A DNA stretch of 8,354 nt from positions 1-8,354 of the forward strand of contig CALATR010000633.1 of NCBI GenBank assembly GCA_937891875.1. Reading direction: 5' to 3'. Both the position numbers and the translations under genes were made by a program. Below the pieces are notes generated by a model. It ran no database searches. It was not told where the DNA came from and saw only the letters and a program-made list of their open reading frames with translations. Origin of the DNA: an uncultured Pseudomonadota bacterium. GTDB taxonomy: Bacteria; Myxococcota_A; UBA796; GCA-2862545. This document shows positions 1 to 7,247 of the stretch, piece by piece; the first letter of the stretch is position 1, and every line of letters starts with the position of its first letter.

Positions 1-444
1 CCACGCGTTCTCAATCGCCGCCCAGTCGGGAGGCTCCTGGCCGAGCTCATGGATCTGCGACTCGAGGAACGGGTTGATCGTGACGCGGTGCATCAGCCCG
101 AGCATCACGTAGTCGCGCATGAGGCCGACCCTCGTGGCCGCGCTGATATTCTCTGCGGGCGGCGGCTGATAGTCGTACCGCGCCAGGATCATCTCGTTGA
201 GGCCGGCGCCAAAGGTCGTCTTGTACCGCGAGGAGGTCGACGGCAGCGCAAAGCCGCGGACGACGAGCGCGAACGGCAGCTCGACAGCGGGCGCGCCGTC
301 GAGCGCGACGCGCACCGTGCCATTGTACGTTGCGGCCGTCGCGTTGGGCGGCACGAAGATGTCGATCCAGAACGAGGAGGTGCGGTTCGGCGTCAGCGTC
401 AGCGGGAAGGCGTTGCGCTTCTCGCCGACGAAGGCATCCACGTG
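1..444 (-). CDS. DUF4091 / GH123-like glycoside-hydrolase-type protein, interior fragment (both ends missing)
   Basis: Read on the minus strand, this gives about 148 open codons that run off the left edge of the window. The fragment begins near HVDAFVGEKRNAFPLTL, continues through FWIDIFVPPNATAATYNGTV and then GFALPSTSSRYKTTFG, and ends in HRVTINPFLESQIHELG. The order (Val-Asp, Gly-Glu-Lys-x-Asn-Ala-Phe-Pro, Trp-x-Asp-x-x-Val-Pro-Pro, Tyr-x-Gly-Thr-Val, then a Leu-Pro-x-x-x-Ser linker) is the pattern I know from the end of the N-terminal beta-sandwich and the entry into the barrel of DUF4091/GH123-like proteins, which are thought to act on glycans. Catalytic residues would lie beyond the window edge, so activity cannot be judged. 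The N-terminus is missing: upstream of about 444 the sequence switches to an unrelated plus-strand gene. The family call is fairly secure; the exact break point and source organism are not. Confidence 0.72.
421..444. other. Junction between two unrelated gene fragments (probable chimera point)
   Basis: Within these 24 bases the minus-strand DUF4091 reading (His-Val-Asp-Ala-Phe-Val-Gly-Glu) and the plus-strand amidohydrolase reading (Leu-Ala-Asp-Glu-Gly-Ile-His-Val) are both plausible, in exactly complementary codon register. To the left only the DUF4091 family is coded; to the right only the amidohydrolase family. A short stretch shared by two unrelated genes is what a k-mer-driven assembly join or a microhomology-mediated rearrangement would leave. 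The boundary is judged by eye from family resemblance and could be off by about 10 bases at either end. Confidence 0.6.
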
Positions 445-621
445 CGCCTCAACGAGCCGTGGTCGGGCAAGGAGGGCCTCATCTACGCCCCCGAGCGCCA
501 CGCCAACGCCCACGACCGTGCCACCATCGAGCTGGAGTTGAGGCAGGACCTCTTGATGGACGCGGGCTTCGTGGAGCGGATGGTGGGGCTGGTGGCGGAG
601 ATCGTGCCCAGACACCTGTGA
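421..621 (+). CDS. N-formylglutamate amidohydrolase-like protein, C-terminal fragment
   Basis: The last 66 codons of a plus-strand gene end at TGA 619-621. The fragment reads LADEGIHVRLNEPWSGKEG, then IYAPERHANAHDRATIELE and LRQDLLMDAGF. The Asn-Glu-Pro-(Trp/Tyr)-Ser-Gly block, the Arg-His-Ala block and the Glu-(Leu/Val)-Arg-Gln-Asp-Leu block are hallmarks of the C-terminal half of the N-formylglutamate amidohydrolase (HutG/COG3931-type) family. These are zinc hydrolases that cleave N-formylglutamate or related N-acyl amino acids. The frame stays open back to 49, but upstream of about 421 its translation loses all family resemblance and the minus strand codes for a DUF4091 protein instead. 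The N-terminal metal-binding half is therefore absent. In this window it is a broken gene; in its source genome it may be intact. Confidence 0.7.
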   Translation, partial: LADEGIHVRLNEPWSGKEGLIYAPERHANAHDRATIELELRQDLLMDAGFVERMVGLVAEIVPRHL

Positions 622-911
622 TGCCCTGTGGCGCTTCGAGGCGGTGCTCGGCACAGAGATATCGGGAGTGGCGGGCCGGTCTCTGGTCGCTGGTCTCTGG
701 GGCCCTCCCCGATCGGGTGGACGAAGGCCCGGAGCTCGTTGCTCCGCGCACGGCGACTCGGCCGGGACCTGTCGATGGCGTGGTCGAAGCCGCCGAGTTG
801 CGGCGGGTCAGGGACCGAGCCTCGAAGAACCTCCGGCCCGCGCCTCGAGCCCCCGCTGGAAGCAGGCCCCAGAGACCAGTGACCAGAGACCGCCCCTCCA
901 CTCCCGCTCTC
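622..911. other. Gene-free region between convergent genes
   Basis: No gene is supported here. Open frames crossing it have no recognisable family pattern, and several are continuations of frames antisense to pyk. The only clear structure is the inverted-repeat element at 663-906. No GC stem followed by a T run was found, so a classical intrinsic terminator for either flanking gene is not visible. Confidence 0.6.
663..906. repeat. Imperfect 42-nt inverted repeat bounding a 244-nt noncoding element
   Basis: The left arm (663-704) and the right arm (865-906) are reverse complements at 39 of 42 positions, with a 160-nt centre. Each arm carries two copies of GGTCTCTGG about four bases apart (678-686 and 692-700 in the left arm). 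The element fills almost all of the 290-nt gap between the convergent amidohydrolase stop (621) and the pyk stop (912-914). I see no open frame in the centre with family resemblance and no convincing target-site duplication. It could be a MITE-like or other dispersed element, or a foldback that limits read-through from either side. Confidence 0.75.
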
Positions 912-2360
<1,449 letters not shown>

Positions 2361-2364
2361 GCAT

Positions 2365-2370
2365 CCTCCG
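2365..2370 (-). promoter_or_regulatory. Ribosome-binding site of pyk
   Basis: On the minus strand this reads CGGAGG, four bases before ATG 2360-2358. It fixes the pyk start at the residue just before the conserved N-terminal block and argues against the long upstream extension of the same open frame. Confidence 0.8.
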
Positions 2371-2448
2371 TGCGGGACGGAGCGTAGCGTGCTGTCGCGA
2401 GCCGTGCGGCCGGCTGGCGACGCGGGGTCAGACGTGTTGGTGGAGCGC

Positions 2449-3549
2449 ATGGGCAAGGATGCGGCCAGCGACAACCCGTTCGCCGCCAGCGTGATCGGCA
2501 GCCGCACCGGCCCGCCCACGCCGGCAGTGGTCTGGCGCACGTTCCTCATCCAGCGCGGCCTGCGCATCTTCGTCCTGCCGTCGCTCCTGGGTGCCATCAG
2601 CCTGCTCCTGCGCACCGACCTCGACCTGCCCCTGTGGAGCGTGTCGGTCGTGACCATCGGCGCGGCGATGATCTGGGTTCCAACGTCACTCTGGATGGCG
2701 TGGGCCCGCTTCTTCCGCCCGCGGGACGACGATCGCGCACTCCTGCTCACCACCGGCGAGGTCCTCGATCGCGCCGCCTTCATGCACCTCGTCGCCGCGC
2801 GGGCGGTCGAGGTCGTCATGCTCATCGTCGGCCTGCTCGGCCTGGCGAGCCTCTTCATCGCCCAGTTCGGCTGGTTCGGGGCGCCGGTCATGGCGCTGTG
2901 CCTCGGGGTCGCGGCCTGGTCGGTGGTCATGCTGATCGGGCAGCACCAGGCTGCCCGGGCGGCGACCCTGGTCGCCGAGGGGCGCAGCGACGGGGTGCTG
3001 GCCGCCCTGCGCTGGGCCTGGCCCGCGCGGCTGCACCGCCGGACCGCGGACACCCTCGAGGTCCTTGCCGCCCAGGTCCTCGTGCGCGAGGGGGAGGTCG
3101 AGGGAGCCTTGGAGCGCCTCGCCAACGTGCACGACCCGGTGCTCTCCCACGCGGACCTGCTCCGAGCGATGATCCTGCTCGGACGCGGCGTCCCACCGCC
3201 ACGCGCCCTGCTCGACGACGAGCCCCACAGCGTGCCCCGCGCGCTCTCCCAGGACCACCTGCGCGCCCTGCTCGCCCTGCAGGAAGGAGACGGGGATCGC
3301 GCCCTCGCGGCCCTCGCCCGCTGGGAGGAGGCCGCCCGGGTGTGGCTGCCCTGGCGCCAGCGCAACCAGCACCACCTGCTCGCCGCCGCCGCCCATGAGC
3401 TCGCCGAGCGCCCCGACGAGGCCCGCCGGCGCCGGGCCCTGTCCGATCGCACCATGGACCAGATCGCCTGGATGGAGGCGGTCTACCCGACGTGGCACGG
3501 CCTGCTGGCACGGATCGCCACCCGCAACCCCGGCCCGGCGAGCCTGTGA
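2449..3549 (+). CDS. Unrecognised membrane protein: four predicted TM helices plus helical-repeat-like C-terminal domain
   Basis: I do not recognise the family of this 366-residue protein. Four hydrophobic stretches are visible at about residues 38-54, 62-83, 118-140 and 143-164, forming two hairpins separated by a charged loop (FRPRDDDRALL, about 89-99). Residues 170-345 are soluble, Ala/Leu/Arg-rich and strongly helical, with short paired amphipathic helices such as LEVLAAQVLVREGEVEGALE that resemble degenerate TPR-type repeats. The last 20 residues are less ordered. There is no signal peptide and no catalytic motif. The ATG at 2449 was chosen because GGAG lies just before it (spacing only 3 nt) and the hydrophobic part follows. 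GTG at 2434 or 2440 is possible. It diverges from pyk and stands 126 nt before the lipoprotein gene, so co-transcription with that gene is uncertain. Confidence 0.75.
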   Translation: MGKDAASDNPFAASVIGSRTGPPTPAVVWRTFLIQRGLRIFVLPSLLGAISLLLRTDLDLPLWSVSVVTIGAAMIWVPTSLWMAWARFFRPRDDDRALLLTTGEVLDRAAFMHLVAARAVEVVMLIVGLLGLASLFIAQFGWFGAPVMALCLGVAAWSVVMLIGQHQAARAATLVAEGRSDGVLAALRWAWPARLHRRTADTLEVLAAQVLVREGEVEGALERLANVHDPVLSHADLLRAMILLGRGVPPPRALLDDEPHSVPRALSQDHLRALLALQEGDGDRALAALARWEEAARVWLPWRQRNQHHLLAAAAHELAERPDEARRRRALSDRTMDQIAWMEAVYPTWHGLLARIATRNPGPASL

Positions 3550-3603
3550 GATCTCCCACAGGTCGATCCGGCGGCATTGTGAGCCATCCAACGAGCCTGT
3601 GAG
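3539..3603 (+). repeat. 12-nt direct repeat CGAGCCTGTGAG, two copies 53 nt apart
   Basis: CGAGCCTGTGAG occurs at 3539-3550, covering the end of the membrane-protein gene, and again identically at 3592-3603 in the spacer before the lipoprotein gene. It could mark a short duplication, the footprint of a small insertion, or a paired protein-binding site. Nothing else in the spacer favours one of these. Confidence 0.5.
3543..3562 (+). terminator. Weak hairpin at the end of the membrane-protein gene
   Basis: CCTGTGAG (3543-3550) faces CCCACAGG (3555-3562) across an ATCT loop, giving an eight-pair stem with one A-C mismatch that overlaps the stop codon. No T run follows, so it is at best a factor-dependent or partial terminator. 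Confidence 0.3.
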
Positions 3604-3664
3604 CGATGTCTGGGAGAATGAACAACAACTGCGCATGTTTTGAACACCCCTGATGGGGACGACA

Positions 3665-3670
3665 CGGAGG
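3665..3670 (+). promoter_or_regulatory. Ribosome-binding site of the DUF4397 lipoprotein
   Basis: CGGAGG sits five bases before ATG 3676. It decides the start: an in-frame ATG at 3640 lacks such a site and would put 12 acidic and polar residues in front of the signal peptide. Confidence 0.85.
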
Positions 3671-3675
3671 AACGC

Positions 3676-5148
3676 ATGCGCATCGCACTCACCCTGATCC
3701 CGCTCGCCCTGATCGGCCTCGTCGCCTGTGACAACGGCGACCCGACGGACGACACGGACACGGACACGGACACGGACACGGACACCGACACCGCGGCCGA
3801 CGAGACCGCCTTCATCCGCCTGACCCACCTCGGGGTCTTCCCCGACGCCAGCGCGTCGGCGGTGGACGTCTGGGTCGACGGCGAGAAGAGCGCCATCACC
3901 TTCAGCTTTGGCGACACCACAGACTACGTGGAGCTCCCGGTCGGGCCCCACGACTTCGCCATCGTGCCCGCTGGCGGCGAGCTCGCCGATGCGGCCATCA
4001 CGGTCGACGACTTCGCGCTTGCCGCGGACGAGCGCTGGGCCATCGTGGCGACCGGCTACGTCGCGCCCGGCCCCGGTGAGCCCGGACTGGCGGTCAATGC
4101 CTTCGCCGAGGACTACGCCGAGATCGGCCAGACCGACACCCGCCTGAACATCGTGCACGCCGCGGCCCTGCCCGCCTTCGACCCGGTCGACGTGTGGACG
4201 GTCGACGAGACCTGCGCCCCGACCGGCGGCCAGCCGCTCATCGCCGGCTTCGCCTTCGGTGACGTCGCGGCCGGCGTCGATGTCCCGGTGGGCGCGCTCG
4301 GCGTCGGGCTCGACGTGGGCGCGGACCAGACGGTCGACGCCTGCTTCCAGGTGCCGGCCCTCGGCGGTGGCACGCTGGTCAACGTGTTCGCCGGCAACGA
4401 CGTCGCGGGCTCGCCCTTCCTGCTCGCCCAGCTCCCCGACGGAAGCGCTGCGCAGGTCGACCCGGAGGAGCTCCCCGAGCCCACCGGTCGCCTGCGCCTC
4501 GCCCACTTCGGCGTCTTCCCCGATGGGGTCGACTCCAACGTGGACATCTGGATCAACGGCGAGAACAGCGGCATTCGCTTCGGGTTCAAGGACGTGACCG
4601 ACTACGTCGAGCTCCCCGCGGGGGAGTACGACTTCGCCATCGTGCCGGCCGGCGGCGCCCTCGGTGACGCGGCGGCGACCGTGGACGACTTCGTGGTGGC
4701 TGACGGTGACTCGTGGACGGTGTTCGCGAGCGGCTACGTCGCTCCCCAGGCCGGCCAGCCCGCCCTCGGGATCGGCGCGTTCGCCGAGGACAACGCCGAT
4801 CTCACCGACCGTGTGCGCCTCAACGTCGTGCACGCTGCGGCCCTGCCGGTGCTGGACCCGGTCGATGTGTGGGTGGTCGACGACACCTGCGCCCCGGTGG
4901 GCAGCGCGCCGCTGCTCGACGACTTCGCCTTCGGCTCGGTCGCGGGCGCGGTCGACATCCCGGGCGCCATCGGCGTCGGCTTCGACATCGGCGGAGATGC
5001 CACCGTGGACGCCTGCTTCCAGGTGCCGGACCTGGGCGAGGGCACCATCGCCAACGTCTTCGCGGTCAACGACGTCGCCGGAGCCGTGAGCATCGTGGCC
5101 CAGCTCCCCGAGGGCAACTCCGCAGAGCTGACCCCCGAGGAGCTGTAG
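3676..5148 (+). CDS. Surface or periplasmic lipoprotein with Asp-Thr linker and duplicated DUF4397-type domains
   Basis: This is a 490-residue lipoprotein. MRIALTLIPLALIGLVAC is a lipoprotein signal peptide with lipobox Leu-Val-Ala-Cys; Cys18 would be lipidated. A flexible acidic linker follows (residues 19-45), including seven Asp-Thr pairs at 26-39. The body is two long repeats, about 47-266 and 272-490, roughly 60% identical by eye with one single-residue gap. Each repeat opens with a DUF4397-like unit: RLTHLGVFPD or RLRLAHFGVFPD, then VDVW(V/I)xG, then TDYVELPxG and DFAIVPAGG. A second, related half follows: RLN(I/V)VHAAALP, DPVDVW, then VDACFQVP and NVFA. Each half-repeat pair has two cysteines (180/223 and 405/447), possibly disulfide-bonded. 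DUF4397 domains are beta-rich and occur in cell-surface proteins; the ligand is unknown. The next gene starts 35 nt downstream, probably in the same operon. Asp at +2 could mean inner-membrane retention by the E. coli rule, which may not hold here. Confidence 0.88.
   Translation: MRIALTLIPLALIGLVACDNGDPTDDTDTDTDTDTDTDTAADETAFIRLTHLGVFPDASASAVDVWVDGEKSAITFSFGDTTDYVELPVGPHDFAIVPAGGELADAAITVDDFALAADERWAIVATGYVAPGPGEPGLAVNAFAEDYAEIGQTDTRLNIVHAAALPAFDPVDVWTVDETCAPTGGQPLIAGFAFGDVAAGVDVPVGALGVGLDVGADQTVDACFQVPALGGGTLVNVFAGNDVAGSPFLLAQLPDGSAAQVDPEELPEPTGRLRLAHFGVFPDGVDSNVDIWINGENSGIRFGFKDVTDYVELPAGEYDFAIVPAGGALGDAAATVDDFVVADGDSWTVFASGYVAPQAGQPALGIGAFAEDNADLTDRVRLNVVHAAALPVLDPVDVWVVDDTCAPVGSAPLLDDFAFGSVAGAVDIPGAIGVGFDIGGDATVDACFQVPDLGEGTIANVFAVNDVAGAVSIVAQLPEGNSAELTPEEL
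3751..3792 (+). repeat. Hexanucleotide tandem repeat coding for (Asp-Thr)7
   Basis: Five perfect GACACG units (3751-3780) are followed by two GACACC units (3781-3792). The array lies in frame inside the lipoprotein linker. Because the unit is six bases, gain or loss of copies changes linker length without a frameshift. Confidence 0.9.
3814..5145 (+). repeat. Internal tandem duplication of about 660 bp within the lipoprotein gene
   Basis: Codons 47-266 (3814-4473) and 272-490 (4489-5145) encode the same succession of motifs in the same order and at almost the same length (220 and 219 residues). Both copies keep the two cysteines and the VDACFQVP block. The copies have diverged too far for a recent duplication, so this is an established domain architecture and not an assembly artefact. 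Confidence 0.85.
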
Positions 5149-5183
5149 TCCTGCAGGCGCCTGGGCGGGCTAGTTGTTCGTCC

Positions 5184-6347
5184 ATGCGCCTGCTCCTGCC
5201 CTTCCTCCTCCTGCTCGCCGGGCCCGCCCGGGCTGTGGACCCCGACCCTGGGCCCGGCCAGCAGGAGGTCGACGCCTTCGTCCAGGCCCTCGGCACGATG
5301 ACCGGGGTCCTGGACGCCATGCTCGAGGACGACCCCGACCGGGCGGTCCGCGATCCCGACGTCGTCGGGGCGGTCACCTGGCTGGACGCGGCGCTGCGTC
5401 GGGGGGCCGAGCTGGCTCTGGGCCGGGAGGATCCCGCCCTGGACGCCGCACTTGACGAGGCGCGGGCGACCCTCGTTCGCGCGCGGATCGCCAGGCTCGG
5501 CGCGTTTGCCCGGGATCGGCCCGCGGACGCCCTCGACGAGGGTGAACAGCTCCTGCACACCCTGCGCCTGGTGGCCGAAGCGATCGGGGCAGAACCCGAC
5601 CTCGACCCCATTCGGGTGCGGCTGGTGCGCACCGCGAGCGCGCTGGGTGATCGACCGCGCGCCCTCGCCTGGGCCGCCGACTGCGAGACCTGGTGCACGA
5701 CCGAGGCCGCCCGCGCCGAGGTGCACGGGATCGCCGTCGGGGAGGGCACGGACGCCCTCGGCACGTTCGGCGGCACGCCGTCTGGCGACGGGAGAGTGAA
5801 GGAAGAACGCGAAGATCTCCGCGACGAGGCTGCCCTGCTGCGCTGGCGCCTGGGAGCGAGCTGGACCGTGCCCGCGGGGCAGTCGTCGGTCGATGGGCTG
5901 CCCGTGCGACGCTCGGCGGCGGCGGGTCAGGCGGCCTTCGCCCTCGCGCCGACCGCGATCGGCTGCGTCGAGCTCGGCGGTGGCTGGGACAGCTGGACCG
6001 TGCCTGGTCACGAGGACGGCCTGGGCCAGCGACGGTGGCGCGCCGAGCTGGGCTGGTGTCCTGCGCTGCTGGTCGGTCGCAAGGGCCCGCTCACCGCCGC
6101 CCTGCGCGTGGTCGTCGGTGGCGGCGTCGCCGGCGGACAGATCGTGCTCGCCGACGCCCCCGATCGTCCGGTGCTCGGCGCAGGACCCTTCCTCCGGGTC
6201 GAGATCCCCGTTCGCATCGGCATCGCCGAGCTCGGCTTCCGGGTCGGCTGGGCGCCCTACGGCCGCGGCGGCGAGTCGTTCGTGCGCCCCATGTCCGCTG
6301 GGCTTGGGGTGGCGATCGGCCGACGCCCCCACACGAAGGCGGAGTGA
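5184..6347 (+). CDS. Exported protein with helical N-terminal domain and possible outer-membrane beta-barrel C-terminal domain
   Basis: I cannot name a family for this 387-residue protein. A Sec signal peptide is clear: MRLLLPFLLLLAGPARA, with cleavage expected after Ala17. Residues 25-190 are mostly helical, with Ala/Leu/Arg-rich segments and two close cysteines (167 and 171, CETWC). A polar, Gly/Thr-rich break at 185-215 leads to residues 218-380, where alternating polar/hydrophobic strands rich in Gly and aromatic residues (WRLGASW, CVELGGGWDSW, WRAELGWCP, LRVVVGGGVAGG, LGFRVGWAPYG) suggest beta-barrel strands. A plausible place is the outer membrane, with the helical part in the periplasm. 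No good Shine-Dalgarno precedes ATG 5184, and no alternative in-frame start was seen just upstream, so translation may depend on coupling to the lipoprotein gene 35 nt before it. Its stop lies 12 nt from that of the convergent S66 gene. Confidence 0.75.
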   Translation: MRLLLPFLLLLAGPARAVDPDPGPGQQEVDAFVQALGTMTGVLDAMLEDDPDRAVRDPDVVGAVTWLDAALRRGAELALGREDPALDAALDEARATLVRARIARLGAFARDRPADALDEGEQLLHTLRLVAEAIGAEPDLDPIRVRLVRTASALGDRPRALAWAADCETWCTTEAARAEVHGIAVGEGTDALGTFGGTPSGDGRVKEEREDLRDEAALLRWRLGASWTVPAGQSSVDGLPVRRSAAAGQAAFALAPTAIGCVELGGGWDSWTVPGHEDGLGQRRWRAELGWCPALLVGRKGPLTAALRVVVGGGVAGGQIVLADAPDRPVLGAGPFLRVEIPVRIGIAELGFRVGWAPYGRGGESFVRPMSAGLGVAIGRRPHTKAE

Positions 6348-6359
6348 CCTGGGGGGACG

Positions 6360-7247
6360 TCAGGTCGACCTGGCTGCCGTCGCTTCCACGTCCAGGTCGA
6401 GCACGCCGTCGGTCAGCGTCGCGGGCCGGCGCACGACGAAGGCCCGGTTCGCCGCGCCGTGCCCGATGGGCAGATCCATGGCGACGGGCACGCCCCGGTC
6501 GGCGAACCACTCCCGCCAGATGTCGTCCAGGGACCAGGTCGCGGACTCGGGTGGTCCGCAGTCCGAGAACGTGCCCAGGGCGACGCCGATCACCCCGTCC
6601 AGGCCCCCGCAGTCGCGGAGCTGGGCCAGGGCGCGCTCGAGCCGGTAGGGGTGCTCGCCGATGTCCTCGAGCACGAGGATGCAGCCCCGGGCGTCCAGGG
6701 CGTATGGTGTCCCGCAGGACGCCGCGATCATCGCCAGGTTTCCGCCGACGAGGGGGCCGGTGGCGGACCCGTCGACCAGCGAGCGCCCGACCATCGGGTC
6801 GATCCGTTCGCCGCGGAGCAGGGCGGCGAGGTGAGCGAGGCTGTCGGCGTCGGTGTTGACCAGGCTGTGCACCACCGGCGCGTGCACGGCGACCCCCCCG
6901 CGCCGCGCCCACGCGTCCAGGAGGGGCGTGAGGTCGGAGAAGCCCAGGATCGGCTTCGGAGGCAGATCGTCGAGCGAGAGTCCGGCGAGGAAGCGGGTCA
7001 CGCCAGAGCCGCCGCGGATGGCCCAGGCCGCGTGCACGTCCGGACGACGCAGGGCCTCGGCGAGCCCGTCCGCGCGAACGGCGTCGGTAGCGGCGTAGTA
7101 GCGGTGGGGGGGGCCCAGGCCGACCTCGACCGTGCGGTAGCCCTGGTCCTCGAGCCAGCGCCGACCGGCGGCGTAGCGGTCGGCCTTCCAGGCGTGGGAC
7201 GGCCCGATGAGGCCGATGGTTCCGTCGGGGGGCAGGATGGCGCTCAT
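6360..7247 (-). CDS. S66-family LD-carboxypeptidase (muramoyltetrapeptide carboxypeptidase / MccF-like)
   Basis: This 295-residue serine peptidase has the normal length for the S66 family. The N-terminal ILPPDGTIGLIGPSHAW block and AIRGGSG (76-82) match the family. The nucleophile Ser104 lies in LGFSDLTPL. GGNLAMI (168-174) is the usual Gly-Gly-Asn segment. Glu194 in LVLEDIGEHPYRLER and His263 in PIGHG complete the Ser-Glu-His triad with spacing close to characterised LdcA enzymes. Members either trim the terminal D-Ala from murein tetrapeptides during peptidoglycan recycling in the cytoplasm, or (MccF type) cleave microcin-C-like toxic aminoacyl nucleotides; sequence alone does not separate these roles. 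The start at 7247 overlaps the stop of the upstream metallo-hydrolase gene as ATGA (7247-7244), with GGAG eight bases upstream. It is the second gene of a two-gene operon. Confidence 0.92.
   Translation of the reverse strand: MSAILPPDGTIGLIGPSHAWKADRYAAGRRWLEDQGYRTVEVGLGPPHRYYAATDAVRADGLAEALRRPDVHAAWAIRGGSGVTRFLAGLSLDDLPPKPILGFSDLTPLLDAWARRGGVAVHAPVVHSLVNTDADSLAHLAALLRGERIDPMVGRSLVDGSATGPLVGGNLAMIAASCGTPYALDARGCILVLEDIGEHPYRLERALAQLRDCGGLDGVIGVALGTFSDCGPPESATWSLDDIWREWFADRGVPVAMDLPIGHGAANRAFVVRRPATLTDGVLDLDVEATAARST

Noticed and set aside
2361..2448. Divergent promoters between pyk and the membrane-protein gene
   Set aside because: Promoters must lie here or inside the neighbouring genes, but no -35/-10 pair close to consensus could be read on either strand, so none is annotated.
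2361..3455. N-terminal extension of pyk to 847 codons
   Set aside because: The extension is antisense to the membrane-protein gene and Arg/Ser-rich. The CGGAGG site and the conserved N-terminal block place the start at 2360.
3720..3800. CRISPR-like or regulatory direct repeats at the GACACG array
   Set aside because: The unit is six bases, has no spacers, and codes in frame for Asp-Thr, so it is a coding microsatellite.
2686..4833. A 715-codon minus-strand open frame
   Set aside because: It runs antisense to both the membrane protein and the lipoprotein, including the Asp-Thr array (read as Val-Arg repeats), and shows no family pattern.
5150..5163. Palindromes CCTGCAGG and CAGGCGCCTG just after the lipoprotein stop, as a terminator
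   Set aside because: They overlap each other, form only short stems without a loop, and have no T run. The next gene begins 20 nt later, so termination here is unlikely.
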